DNA from: Desulfuromonadaceae bacterium
GTDB lineage: Bacteria > Desulfobacterota > Desulfuromonadia > Desulfuromonadales > SZUA-401
DNA: 64,000 bases
Assembly (NCBI GenBank): GCA_003246035.1
Contig: QKBP01000075.1
Coordinates: 1-64,000 of the forward strand
Direction of reading: 5' to 3'
The position numbers were made by a program, and so were the translations under genes. The notes beneath the pieces are model-generated. The model worked only from the letters and a program-made list of their open reading frames with translations. It was not told the DNA's origin and made no database searches. Position 1 is the first letter of the stretch. Each line of letters starts with the position of its first letter. Of this stretch, positions 55,806-64,000 are shown one piece after another.

Positions 55806-57720
55806 AGCGGTAATGGCGACTTTCGTCTTCAACGAATCGGATGAAGGCGTCGCATGTCATTGGATCCAGATTCTTGCCGTCACGGTAACGGGGCGTGACC
55901 ATCCCCTCGTCCATCTCGCGGTCGCCGATCACCAGCATGTACGGAATCTTCTGCATCTGGGCCTCGCGAATCTTGAAGCCGAGTTTTTCGTTGCGGAAGT
56001 CCCTCTGCACACGCACACCTGCGGCGCGCAGGGTGTTGAAGACCTGCTCGGCGTACCCCCTCTGGTTGTCGGTGACGTTCATCACCACCGCCTGTACAGG
56101 CGAAAGCCACAACGGGAAGCTGCCGGCGAAATGCTCGATGAGCACTCCAATAAAACGTTCAATCGCCCCGAGAATGACCCGATGGACCATTACAGGGCGA
56201 TGACGCTCACCGTCTGCGCCGACATACGTGAGATCGAAACGCTCGGGCAGGGTAAAATCGCACTGGATTGTAGCACACTGCCATTTTCTGTCAAGGGCGT
56301 CAGTCAGCTTGATATCGATCTTCGGACCGTAAAAAGCCCCGTCACCTTCATTGATTTCGAAGGGTAAACCGGAGTCCTTGAGCGCCGACATCAGGGCATG
56401 GGTAGCACGCTCCCAGTCGGCGTCGCTGCCGATCGATTTCTCCGGGCGGGTCGAGATCTCCAGCTCATACTCGAATCCGAAGATCGCCATCACGTCCTGC
56501 ACGAATTTCAGCACGCCCTTGATTTCACCATCGAGCTGGTCGGGCGCACAGAGGATGTGGGCATCATCCTGGGTAAAGCCTCGAACCCGAAGCAAACCAT
56601 GGAGCACTCCCGACTTCTCATGGCGATGTACCGTGCCGAGTTCGAAAAAACGCAGTGGCAGGTCGCGATAGGAACGGATATGCGACTTATAGATCAGCAT
56701 GTGGGCGAGACAGTTCATCGGCTTGATGCCGTAGCTCTGCTCGTCGACCTCGGTGAAATACATGTTCTCGCGGTAGTTCTCGTAGTGTCCGGAGGTCTTC
56801 CACAGGTCGGTACGGAGAATCTGCGGCCCCATGACGATATCGTAGCCGCGCTTGAGATGCTCGCGACGTTCGAAATCCTCAAGCAGCGTGCGCAGCAAGG
56901 CACCCTTGGGGTGCCAGATCACCAGGCCGGCCCCCGCCTCTTCATTGAAGGAAAAGAGGTCGAGTTCCTTGCCGAGCTTACGGTGGTCGCGCTTTCGGGC
57001 CTCTTCAAGACGCTGCAGGTATTGCTTGAGCGCCTTCTTGTCGGGCCAGGCCGTCGCGTACAGGCGCTGAAGCATGGCGTTCTTTTCGTCTCCGCGCCAG
57101 TAGGCGCCGGCGACGCTGGTCAATTTGAACGCCTTGATCTTGGCTGTCGACGGGAGATGAGGCCCGCGGCAGAGATCACAGAAATCTCCCTGGCGATACA
57201 GGGACACCGTCTCGGCGTCCAAGGCCTCGATCAGCTCAACCTTGTAGCTCTCGCCCATCTCCTTGAACAGGCGGATCGCCTCGTCACGGGGAAGTTCCTG
57301 GCGTTCGATCGCGAGATCCTGCTTGGCGAGCTCCTCCATCTTCGCCTCGATGGCGTCAAAGTCCTCGGGTGAGAAGGTGTGCTCGGGGCTGTAAAAGTCG
57401 TAATAAAAGCCGTTGTCGATGGATGGGCCGATGGTCACCTGGACCTTGTCGCCATAAAGCTGCTTGACGGCCTGGGCCATCAGGTGTGCAGCGGAGTGCC
57501 TCAGGATATCGAGACCCTCGGGGGTGCTGTCAGTCACGAATTCTACAAAGGCGTCAGCATCGAGGCGGGTGCTCAGATCCCTCAACACGCCGTCAATACG
57601 CACGGCAACAGCAGCCCGGGCGAGCCCTTCACTGATGTCCCGGGCTACCGACAGAGCGTCGATGCCTTCAGGGAAGGGGCGCTTGGAGCCGTCAGGGAGT
57701 TGGATGGTTACGTTGGCCAT
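55804..57720 (-). CDS. thrS: threonyl-tRNA synthetase
   Basis: The 638-residue protein starts [20 protein letters not shown] and has the full bacterial layout: TGS domain (1-60), the editing (SAD) domain ([17 protein letters not shown]), the class II core and the anticodon-binding domain ([20 protein letters not shown]). Zinc and catalytic residues are in [12 protein letters not shown] and later [17 protein letters not shown] 57720 is at the family start. A terminator-like hairpin ends only 20 bases upstream, leaving no room for a separate promoter. The stop overlaps the infC Shine-Dalgarno. Confidence 0.96.
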   Translation of the reverse strand: MANVTIQLPDGSKRPFPEGIDALSVARDISEGLARAAVAVRIDGVLRDLSTRLDADAFVEFVTDSTPEGLDILRHSAAHLMAQAVKQLYGDKVQVTIGPSIDNGFYYDFYSPEHTFSPEDFDAIEAKMEELAKQDLAIERQELPRDEAIRLFKEMGESYKVELIEALDAETVSLYRQGDFCDLCRGPHLPSTAKIKAFKLTSVAGAYWRGDEKNAMLQRLYATAWPDKKALKQYLQRLEEARKRDHRKLGKELDLFSFNEEAGAGLVIWHPKGALLRTLLEDFERREHLKRGYDIVMGPQILRTDLWKTSGHYENYRENMYFTEVDEQSYGIKPMNCLAHMLIYKSHIRSYRDLPLRFFELGTVHRHEKSGVLHGLLRVRGFTQDDAHILCAPDQLDGEIKGVLKFVQDVMAIFGFEYELEISTRPEKSIGSDADWERATHALMSALKDSGLPFEINEGDGAFYGPKIDIKLTDALDRKWQCATIQCDFTLPERFDLTYVGADGERHRPVMVHRVILGAIERFIGVLIEHFAGSFPLWLSPVQAVVMNVTDNQRGYAEQVFNTLRAAGVRVQRDFRNEKLGFKIREAQMQKIPYMLVIGDREMDEGMVTPRYRDGKNLDPMTCDAFIRFVEDESRHYR

Positions 57721-57739
57721 ACTTCGGTCTCCACGAACT

Positions 57740-57764
57740 AAAAGAGGCATCCGTGGATGCCTCC
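57740..57764 (-). terminator. hairpin with T tract between tRNA-Val and thrS
   Basis: On the minus strand GAGGCATC-CACG-GATGCCTC is a perfect 8-bp stem followed by TTTTA. It lies 26 bases after the tRNA-Val 3' end and 20 bases before the thrS ATG. It could end the tRNA transcript or serve as an attenuator or operator for thrS. Confidence 0.75.
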
Positions 57765-57789
57765 TGCACATGGGTAGTATTGGTGTAAA

Positions 57790-57864
<75 letters not shown>

Positions 57865-57884
57865 ACACCAAAAATGCCGGTAAG

Positions 57885-57913
57885 AATTAACAGACAACGC
57901 CGAGAGATGTCAA
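57885..57913 (-). promoter_or_regulatory. promoter of tRNA-Val, possibly also of thrS-infC-rpmI-rplT
   Basis: On the minus strand a perfect TTGACA (57913-57908) and, 17 bases on, TTAATT (57890-57885) precede the tRNA 5' end by 20 bases. Confidence 0.6.
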
Positions 57914-57953
57914 GACATTTATAGACTTTTTTCCGCCGCGTCCGGACGCCCAT

Positions 57954-59267
57954 TCAACCCAGATCGCTCTCGATCCTAATGAAACGGCTCCGGTCGACAA
58001 TAATCGGCAGTCGGTCTATTTTTTCCAGCGCCGAAAGCACGTCTGACTCTTTTGCGTCGTGAGTCATCAGCACGATAGGCACGGCCTCTCCGACCTTCCT
58101 CTCGGGCTGCAGCATCGAGGCGATACTGATGTTGAACTCGCCCAGGATCGTCGAAATTTTGGCCAGCACACCGGGCTGATCGACCGCAGAGAAGCGCATA
58201 TAGTAATGGCTGACCACTTCGGACATCGGGCATATCTGGAGGTTCTGGATATGATCCGAAAGAATTCCGCGCGAAGGGGTGCGCAGCCCGGAGGCGGCCA
58301 GCACGTTACGCGCAACGGCCATGACATCGCCAACCACGGCGCTACCCGTCGCATCCATGCCGGCACCCTGACCGTAGAGCATGACCGGCCCGACGAAGTC
58401 CCCGACCACGCGTACGGCATTGAAGACCCCGTGGACATCGGCCAAGGGATAATCGACCGGAATCATGGTCGGGTGAACACGTGCCTCGATCCCTTTGTCT
58501 CCGCACTTGCCGATTGCCAGGAGCTTGATTCGGTAGCCGAACTGTTCGGCAAACTGAATGTCGATGGGGAGAATTTCGCTGATCCCCTCGGTGTAGATAT
58601 CTTCGAATGGAATGCGCGTCCCGAAACAGAGCTGAACCAGCAGCGCGAGTTTGTGTGCCGTATCGATCCCACCGACATCGAAGGTCGGGTCAGCCTCGGC
58701 ATAACCGTTGGCCTGCGCGTCCTTGAGGACGGCCGAGAACTCCTCCCCCTCCCGGGTCATCCGGGTCAGGATATAGTTACAGGTCCCGTTGAGGATACCG
58801 AAGACCGAAGAGAAGTTATTGGCACCGAGGTTCTCGAGCAGGGAGGTGATGATCGGAATCCCCCCGCCGACGGCCGCCTCGTACATCACTGAGACCTGGT
58901 TTTTTTCGGCGACAGCGAAAATTTCGTCACCATGGAGCGCGAGCAAAGCCTTGTTGGCTGTCACCACATGCTTGCCCGCTTCGAGGCTGCGCAGCACAAA
59001 AGCCCGCGCTGGCTCGTAGCCGCCAATAAGCTCGATCACAACCTGGATCTCTGGGTCGGCGAACACTTCCTCCACGTTGTCCGTCAGCACGCCCTCAGGG
59101 AGTGTGACACCGCGATCGGATGTCGTGTCGAGATCGACGACCTTCTTCAATTCGAGCTTTGCACCAAGCCGCTGGGCAAGAAGCGTCTCGTTGTTCTGGA
59201 GGATTCGTACGACTCCGGTCCCTACCGTCCCGAAGCCCAAGAGCGCGACCTTGATCGACGTTTGCAT
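57954..59267 (-). CDS. hom: homoserine dehydrogenase
   Basis: The 437-residue protein has the NAD(P)-binding start KVALLGFGTVGTGVVRIL. The catalytic part includes YEAAVGGGIPIITSL, LNGTCNYILTRM and GYAEADPTFDVGGIDTAHKL, and a C-terminal ACT domain begins at about 355 (DQPGVLAKISTILGEFNISI). It makes homoserine for threonine and methionine, and the ACT domain suggests feedback control by threonine. ATG 59267 has GGGGAAAG upstream. It lies 39 bases after the M17-like gene, and tRNA-Val follows downstream. Confidence 0.95.
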   Translation of the reverse strand: MQTSIKVALLGFGTVGTGVVRILQNNETLLAQRLGAKLELKKVVDLDTTSDRGVTLPEGVLTDNVEEVFADPEIQVVIELIGGYEPARAFVLRSLEAGKHVVTANKALLALHGDEIFAVAEKNQVSVMYEAAVGGGIPIITSLLENLGANNFSSVFGILNGTCNYILTRMTREGEEFSAVLKDAQANGYAEADPTFDVGGIDTAHKLALLVQLCFGTRIPFEDIYTEGISEILPIDIQFAEQFGYRIKLLAIGKCGDKGIEARVHPTMIPVDYPLADVHGVFNAVRVVGDFVGPVMLYGQGAGMDATGSAVVGDVMAVARNVLAASGLRTPSRGILSDHIQNLQICPMSEVVSHYYMRFSAVDQPGVLAKISTILGEFNISIASMLQPERKVGEAVPIVLMTHDAKESDVLSALEKIDRLPIIVDRSRFIRIESDLG

Positions 59268-59306
59268 TTCTTTCCCCTGGACGTGAAGAATAAAGTGGGT
59301 TCAGTG

Positions 59307-59774
59307 TTAATTGATGTACTCGGCGGGGTCACAGGCGGAGAGGAGAAACTCGAACCGCTGTGCCCCGGGGACAGCCAGAGCGTCTTTAAGCGCCTGCTGC
59401 CAAACGGGCAACGAATCCACTTCCGCGGCAGGCAAACCGAGCCCGATCTTCCTGAAATCGGCTTGCTGAACGGGGTGGAGCATTTCCGAGATGACCCGCC
59501 GGGGCGCATCCGAATTTCCTGCGGGTGCGGCACCGCAGCCGACGAACAACACCCATTCGGCGCTCATCTTGCCGTTCCCTTTGACCAGGTAACGGTCACC
59601 GACGTGACCGGTCGCCTTCCCGTCGACAAGCTGCCGGGTCAACAGTCCGTTGAGCCGCCAGTCGAGCAGCGCCGCAGGACCCTGTAGCGGTCTTTGATCT
59701 TCAAAGAACGGGACGACGACAATCGACGACTCGACACGATCGACCGGCAGATCCAGAATCTGAAGCGGCTTCAT
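59307..59774 (-). CDS. stand-alone peptidase M17 N-terminal-domain-like protein
   Basis: The 155-residue protein resembles only the N-terminal (macro-like, non-catalytic) domain of leucyl aminopeptidases: VVVPFFEDQRPLQGPAALLD, RLNGLLTRQLVDGKATG and WVLFVGCGAAP. The catalytic zinc domain is absent and no second gene supplies it nearby. It overlaps nusB by 4 bases (ATGA). The role is unknown; a regulatory or ligand-binding function is a guess. Confidence 0.7.
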   Translation of the reverse strand: MKPLQILDLPVDRVESSIVVVPFFEDQRPLQGPAALLDWRLNGLLTRQLVDGKATGHVGDRYLVKGNGKMSAEWVLFVGCGAAPAGNSDAPRRVISEMLHPVQQADFRKIGLGLPAAEVDSLPVWQQALKDALAVPGAQRFEFLLSACDPAEYIN

Positions 59775-60238
59775 CCCTCCTCCTCGCGAACCTGATGGGC
59801 AATGCGGTCGAGAATCCCGTTGAGAAACGCCGACGATTCGCCGGTTCCAAAGCGCTTGCCGATTTCGATCGCCTCATTGATCACGACGCGGGAAGGTGTA
59901 TCGAGGGTGTAGAGGAGCTCATAAACCGCCAGACGCAGGATCGCGAGATCGACCTTGGCCATGCGTTCGACCGACCAGTTGGTCGAGGTTTCGGCGATCA
60001 CCCGGTCGATGTTGTCGAGATGGGTCACTACGCCGCGCGCCAGAACTTCGGTAAACTGCACCACATCTGGGTCGACAGGGAGATCGTGATCGTCGAGCAC
60101 ATCTCCGAGCTCATCGTCGGCAAACCTGAAATTCCGCCAGAACTCGTTCAGCACCGCGTCGAAACCGACCACCGGCGGCTGCCCGTACAAAAGCTTGACC
60201 ACCAGCTCCCTGGCCTGGCGACGCCCACCCTTGCGCAT
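59771..60238 (-). CDS. nusB: transcription antitermination factor NusB
   Basis: The 155-residue helical protein starts MRKGGRRQARELVVKLLYG. It has the family motifs VLARGVVTHLDNIDRVIAE, MAKVDLAILRLAVYELLY and VVINEAIEIGKRFG. It acts with NusE in rRNA antitermination. An insertion of about 25 residues after position 25 makes it slightly longer than E. coli NusB. It follows ribH by 3 bases. Confidence 0.94.
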   Translation of the reverse strand: MRKGGRRQARELVVKLLYGQPPVVGFDAVLNEFWRNFRFADDELGDVLDDHDLPVDPDVVQFTEVLARGVVTHLDNIDRVIAETSTNWSVERMAKVDLAILRLAVYELLYTLDTPSRVVINEAIEIGKRFGTGESSAFLNGILDRIAHQVREEEG

Positions 60239-60241
60239 AGA

Positions 60242-60706
60242 TCAAAGTGCCTTTAAGAGGTTGACCATTTCGATGGCGCACAGTGCGGCATCGAACCCCT
60301 TATTGCCCGCTTTTGTCCCGGCACGCTCGACAGCCTGCTCGACCGTATCGGTTGTCAGGACTCCGAAGGCGACCGGGACATTGGTCTCGAGACTGACCGA
60401 AGCGACCCCCTTGGAAACTTCGGCGCTGACATAGTCGAAGTGAGGGGTTGCACCGCGGATCACGGCACCGAGACAGATGACGGCGTCGTAGCGTCCGCTG
60501 ACGGCCATCCGCTTCGCCGCCAGGGGGATTTCAAAGCTCCCCGGAACGCGCGCTACGTCGATCAGCTCCGCATCGGCCCCGTGCCGTACCAGGGCGTCCA
60601 TCGCACCCTCCAGCAGGCGCTCGCCGATGAAACTGTTGAAACGTCCGAGGACAATTCCGAAACGTGCTCCGGTCGCATCGAGTTTGCCTTCGAGAATCTT
60701 GCCCAT
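60242..60706 (-). CDS. ribH: 6,7-dimethyl-8-ribityllumazine synthase
   Basis: The 154-residue protein starts [20 protein letters not shown]. It contains [48 protein letters not shown] (with the catalytic His) and [18 protein letters not shown]. It forms the lumazine precursor of riboflavin. AAGGAG stands upstream of ATG 60706, which excludes the longer start at 60736. Confidence 0.95.
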   Translation of the reverse strand: MGKILEGKLDATGARFGIVLGRFNSFIGERLLEGAMDALVRHGADAELIDVARVPGSFEIPLAAKRMAVSGRYDAVICLGAVIRGATPHFDYVSAEVSKGVASVSLETNVPVAFGVLTTDTVEQAVERAGTKAGNKGFDAALCAIEMVNLLKAL

Positions 60707-60736
60707 GTCTGTCTCCTTGGCTGAGTCGGCTGGCAC

Positions 60737-61942
60737 CTAGATATTCTCCAGCAGATGGCCCATTTTTTCGCGCTTGGTGCGCAGATAATTGACGTTGTTT
60801 CCGGTGGCCTGCACCTGAATAGGAACGCGCTCGACAATCGAGATCCCGTAGCCTTCAAGCCCGACGATCTTCTTGGGGTTGTTGGTCATCAATCGGATCT
60901 TGCGGATACCGAGTTCGCTAAGAATCTGTGCACCGATGCCGTAGTCGCGCAGGTCGGCCTGGAAACCGAGAACTTCGTTGGCCTCCACGGTGTCATGCCC
61001 CTGGTCCTGCAGGGCATACGCCTTGAGCTTGTTGATCAGACCGATCCCACGCCCCTCCTGGCGCATGTAGAGAATGACCCCTCCTCCCTCGGCCTCGATC
61101 TGCGACATCGCGGCATGCAACTGATCACCGCAATCACAACGTTGTGAGCCGAAAACATCGCCGGTAAGACATTCGGAGTGGACGCGGACAAGAACCGGCT
61201 GTTCGGGGTCAATATCTCCCTTGACCAGGGCGAGATGTTGGGCCTTGTCGACGTCGTTCTCATAGGCAATCGCCTTGAAATCGCCGCCGAACGGTGTCGG
61301 GAGAACGGTCTCGGCGGCTCGGCGGACGAGCAGTTCCTTGCGCATCCGGTACGCAACCAGATCGGCGATCGTCACGATACGCAGGTTATGCTTTTGCGCG
61401 AATTCCTTCAGCTGAGGCATGCGCGCCATGGAACCGTCCTCGTTCATGATCTCGCAGATCACCCCGGCCGGCTTGAGCCCCGCCAGGCGGGACAGGTCGA
61501 CCGAGCCCTCGGTCTGGCCGGCACGGACCAGCACGCCTCCCCGCTTCGCACGCAACGGAAAGACGTGTCCCGGCCGGGCCAGATCTCGCGCCGTCGAGTC
61601 ATCGTCGATCGCGACCTGGATGGTGCGGGCGCGGTCGGCCGCGGAGATCCCCGTGGTCACGCCGGTCCTGGCCTCGATGGAGACCGTGAACGCGGTCCCG
61701 AACGACGAGGTATTCGCCTGGACCATGAGGGGAAGTTCAAGCAGGTCGGCCCGCTCTTCGGTCAGCGACAGGCAGATCAGGCCTCGCCCCTCGCGGGCCA
61801 TGAAGTTGACCGCCTCAGGCGTAACCAGTTCCGCGGCCATGGCCAGGTCCCCCTCGTTCTCGCGGTCCTCATCATCGACAAGGATGACCATCTTGCCCTG
61901 GCGGATATCTTCGAGTGCTGCTTCGATGTTTTTAATCGGCAT
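60737..61942 (-). CDS. ribBA: bifunctional DHBP synthase / GTP cyclohydrolase II (RibBA)
   Basis: The 401-residue protein starts [20 protein letters not shown]. The DHBP synthase half has [19 protein letters not shown] and [10 protein letters not shown]. The GTP cyclohydrolase II half (from about 200) has the zinc Cys set in [20 protein letters not shown] and [11 protein letters not shown]. It supplies both precursors of riboflavin. A start at 61960 (MEGSKD) is possible but lacks a Shine-Dalgarno. Confidence 0.95.
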   Translation of the reverse strand: MPIKNIEAALEDIRQGKMVILVDDEDRENEGDLAMAAELVTPEAVNFMAREGRGLICLSLTEERADLLELPLMVQANTSSFGTAFTVSIEARTGVTTGISAADRARTIQVAIDDDSTARDLARPGHVFPLRAKRGGVLVRAGQTEGSVDLSRLAGLKPAGVICEIMNEDGSMARMPQLKEFAQKHNLRIVTIADLVAYRMRKELLVRRAAETVLPTPFGGDFKAIAYENDVDKAQHLALVKGDIDPEQPVLVRVHSECLTGDVFGSQRCDCGDQLHAAMSQIEAEGGGVILYMRQEGRGIGLINKLKAYALQDQGHDTVEANEVLGFQADLRDYGIGAQILSELGIRKIRLMTNNPKKIVGLEGYGISIVERVPIQVQATGNNVNYLRTKREKMGHLLENI

Positions 61943-61973
61943 ATCCTTGCTACCTTCCATGTAACGGACGTAC

Positions 61974-62624
61974 TCAGGTGAAACCGTGTCGGGCCAGGAA
62001 ATCGAAATCGAGACGTGACCCGGATTCTGTCTCTCGGCGGCCCACCAGAAGGCGCGCCACGTATTTACCGATCAGGTCGGTCTCAATGTTGACGGTATCT
62101 CCCACGTAACGCTCGGCGAGCGTCGTTTTTCCGAGGGTGTGGGGAATGATCGCCACCGAAAACGATTCGGCCTCGACCCGGCTGACCGTAAGACTGATCC
62201 CGTCAATCGCCACCGAGCCCTTGTCGACAAGTAAGCGCAAGGTCTCCGGCTCGGCCGCGAAACGGAAGACCTCCATGTTCCCCTGTCTCTGGCGCGAGGA
62301 GACCCGAGCCAGACTGTCGATGTGACCGGTCACCAGGTGCCCTCCCAGCCGGTCTCCGAAACGCAGAGCACGTTCCAGATTGACGTGGGCCCCTTGGTGC
62401 AAGCTTCCGAGGTTCGTCCGATCTAGGGTTTCCGGGGAAGCGTCTGCCGAAAAACTCCGCCCCTGCTTCGACACCACCGTCAGACATGCTCCGCTGACGG
62501 CGATGCTGTCGCCGATGGCCACCTCGGCCAGCGGCAACCGGGTCTGTATGGAGACCACGCCCCCCCCTTCCCTTCGGACAAGGGAATCGAGAGTCCCGAC
62601 ATCTTCGATCAGTCCGGTGAACAT
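61974..62624 (-). CDS. ribE: riboflavin synthase alpha subunit
   Basis: The 216-residue protein starts [17 protein letters not shown], the invariant MFTGLIE opening. It consists of two similar lumazine-binding halves: [14 protein letters not shown] and [26 protein letters not shown] lies between them. It dismutates two lumazines to riboflavin. It overlaps ribD by 16 bases. Confidence 0.95.
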   Translation of the reverse strand: MFTGLIEDVGTLDSLVRREGGGVVSIQTRLPLAEVAIGDSIAVSGACLTVVSKQGRSFSADASPETLDRTNLGSLHQGAHVNLERALRFGDRLGGHLVTGHIDSLARVSSRQRQGNMEVFRFAAEPETLRLLVDKGSVAIDGISLTVSRVEAESFSVAIIPHTLGKTTLAERYVGDTVNIETDLIGKYVARLLVGRRETESGSRLDFDFLARHGFT

Positions 62625-63724
62625 TCAGGCACCTCTGCCTCGACGACCATGTCTCCACCGCACAACGACATGCGTACGTTCTGCAGTCCGCAGGCGTCGG
62701 CCATTCGTTCGACACCGGCCCCCACGAACAGAGGACGGCCATCGCTTCCGCCGCAGATTTTGGGCGCTATGTAGAGCTGAACGCGCTGAATCAAGCCGCA
62801 GCGCCAGAAGCTCCCGGCAAGCTGCGCGCCACCTTCCAGCATAATGTATTGATACCCCTGCTGTCCAAGGACACGACAGAGCGCGCGGGGGTCGATCCGA
62901 CTATCAGCGCCCGGTGAGGTTTCGAGGATCTCGACCCCCCGTCCCTCGAGACGCTGGCGCTTTTGTGGATCGGCAGCCTTGGTCGTCGCCACGATCACCC
63001 GAGCCCCGGAGTGACTCTCGAGCACGCTGGCATCCTCGGGGATACGCAGACGGGTGTCGACGATGATGCGATCGGCATCCCGCCCCCCTTCCTGGAGGCG
63101 AGTTGTCAACCGCGGATTGTCCGCCAGCACCGTGCCGGCCCCGACCATGAGCGCATCGACCCGGTCGCGCAGGCGATGGACCTGATCGCGGCTCTCGGCG
63201 CTGGAAATCCAGCGCGAATCGCCGCTGCGAGTCGCTGTCACACCATCAAGAGTCATCGCCCCCTTGAACAGCACCAGCGGCATCCCGGTCGTCACATGCC
63301 GTGCAAACGGAGCCACCAGATAACGGCATTCGCTCTCCATAAGCCCCTGCTCGACATCGATACCGGCTTCGCGGAGTTGCGCGATTCCGTTGCCAGCGAC
63401 GCGGGGGTTGGGATCGACGGCCCCGACATACACCTTGCGGATTCCGGCGGCAATGATCGCCTCGGTACACGGACCGGTTCTGCCGGTATGGCAACACGGC
63501 TCCAGGGTCACGTAAAGTTCGGCACCGCGGGCGGACTCGCGAGCCTCGCGCAGAGCAAAGATCTCGGCATGCGGTTCGCCGGCGCGAGGGTGAAAGCCCT
63601 GGCCGACGACTCTCCCCTCACGGACGATGACAGCTCCGACCGGCGGATTCGGGCGGGTCCTCCCCTCGCCCAGTTTGGCCAGATTGAGGGCGACCTGCAT
63701 ATGTTCGTGACGATTGGCGTCCAC
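62609..63724 (-). CDS. ribD: bifunctional riboflavin deaminase/reductase RibD
   Basis: The 371-residue protein starts at GTG 63724 (GGGAG seven bases upstream). The deaminase domain has zinc ligands in GEPHAEIFALRE and LEPCCHTGRTGPC. The reductase domain (from about 150) has FKGAMTLDGVTATRSGDSRW and VGAGTVLADNPRLTTR. It carries out the second and third steps of riboflavin synthesis. No FMN riboswitch is visible inside the window; the operon promoter probably lies beyond the right edge, upstream of nrdR. Confidence 0.94.
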   Translation of the reverse strand: MDANRHEHMQVALNLAKLGEGRTRPNPPVGAVIVREGRVVGQGFHPRAGEPHAEIFALREARESARGAELYVTLEPCCHTGRTGPCTEAIIAAGIRKVYVGAVDPNPRVAGNGIAQLREAGIDVEQGLMESECRYLVAPFARHVTTGMPLVLFKGAMTLDGVTATRSGDSRWISSAESRDQVHRLRDRVDALMVGAGTVLADNPRLTTRLQEGGRDADRIIVDTRLRIPEDASVLESHSGARVIVATTKAADPQKRQRLEGRGVEILETSPGADSRIDPRALCRVLGQQGYQYIMLEGGAQLAGSFWRCGLIQRVQLYIAPKICGGSDGRPLFVGAGVERMADACGLQNVRMSLCGGDMVVEAEVPECSPD

Positions 63725-63750
63725 GTCGACACTCCCGGCGTGAATCGCGC

Positions 63751-64000
63751 CTAGACCTGTGGCGGCTCGCCATTCTCGGCCTTGGCGAGAATCCCCTTGA
63801 GTTCCAGCATGAACTCGTTGATATCCTTGAACTGTCTGTAGACGCTGGCGAAGCGGACATAGGCCACCTGATCGACGTCGCGCAGGGCGTCCATGACCGC
63901 CTCACCGATTCGGCTCGATTCGATCTCGCGCTCGCCGCTCTCTTGTAAGGAGACCTCGAGACGATCGACCATCTTTTCAATCGTGGCGATCGGCACCGGG
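63751..64000 (-). CDS. nrdR: transcriptional repressor NrdR, C-terminal part
   Basis: About 83 C-terminal residues are present and the gene continues past the right edge. The sequence [19 protein letters not shown] ... [20 protein letters not shown] and [15 protein letters not shown] is the ATP-cone end of NrdR, which represses ribonucleotide reductase genes. In many bacteria nrdR precedes ribD, as here (26-base gap). Confidence 0.9.
   Translation of the reverse strand, partial: PVPIATIEKMVDRLEVSLQESGEREIESSRIGEAVMDALRDVDQVAYVRFASVYRQFKDINEFMLELKGILAKAENGEPPQV

Noticed and set aside
63725..63750. FMN riboswitch for the rib genes
   Set aside because: The gap before ribD is 26 bases and no gap within the rib row is long enough. 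Any such element would lie outside the window.

Overview
This window is a GC-rich stretch of bacterial chromosome. Its gene content and order point to Desulfuromonadales (the Geobacter/Desulfuromonas group of the former Deltaproteobacteria). The run nrdR-ribD-ribE-ribBA-ribH-nusB-hom, the run thrS-infC-rpmI-rplT-pheS-pheT-ihfA-merR-surE-pcm-nlpD-rpoS-apt, a four-subunit 2-oxoacid:ferredoxin oxidoreductase, MaeB, cofactor-independent phosphoglycerate mutase and a mixed-signature phosphofructokinase all fit an anaerobic, ferredoxin-based, amino-acid-autotrophic respirer. I cannot name the species. No insertion sequence, prophage, CRISPR array or rRNA gene is visible; two tRNA genes are. Genes are densely packed and often overlap by 4 bases (ATGA or GTGA). 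Several start with GTG or TTG, and infC appears to start with ATA.

Layout. 1-5241 (minus): korDABC runs without a real gap into holC, rsmE, trmJ, an unknown gene and an RlmD/RumA-type methyltransferase cut by the window edge. 5329-6756 (plus): Slp-type lipoprotein and a Ubl/Mut7-C putative RNase. 6749-10180 (minus): exported glutaredoxin, then a little-known envelope cluster (duplicated BamE-like protein, lipoprotein, DUF2157-like membrane protein, anchored protein). 10314-12209: orphan hybrid histidine kinase. 12362-21723 (minus): apgM, xerD, glnD, amiC, mutS. 21891-23322 (plus): unknown gene and a CDF metal transporter. 23359-27227 (minus): yfcE-like, lapA-like, exbB, exbD, glk, pfkA. 27228-31946 (plus): maeB behind a sigma-54-type promoter, thrC, and a small Cys-rich secreted protein. 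31981-38641 (minus): CusCBA-type copper/silver efflux with a His/Met-rich periplasmic protein. 38801-40953 (minus): gspA-gspB. 41081-42799 (plus): glucan phosphorylase. 42806-45540 (minus): hybrid kinase with a periplasmic c-type haem motif, plus a separate HPt protein. 45626-64000 (minus): tRNA-Arg(CCT), then the apt-rpoS-nlpD-yqaA-pcm-surE-merR-ihfA-pheTS and rplT-rpmI-infC-thrS blocks, tRNA-Val(GAC), hom, an orphan M17-N-domain protein, nusB, ribH, ribBA, ribE, ribD and nrdR (partial).

How the parts work together. Central carbon flow is covered by KorDABC, MaeB, ApgM, PfkA, Glk and GlgP. Aspartate-family biosynthesis (hom, thrC), nitrogen control (glnD) and riboflavin synthesis (ribDE-BA-H) are present. 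Translation and RNA-modification genes dominate both ends. Stationary-phase and repair functions (rpoS, surE, pcm, mutS) and cell-separation functions (amiC, nlpD-like) occur together. Most of the window is ordinary housekeeping. The signals I rate highest are the ATA start of infC with a near-perfect Shine-Dalgarno, terminator-like hairpins pressed against the starts of thrS and pheS, the sigma-54 promoter of maeB, the haem-c hybrid kinase/HPt pair, and the envelope cluster at 7334-10180.
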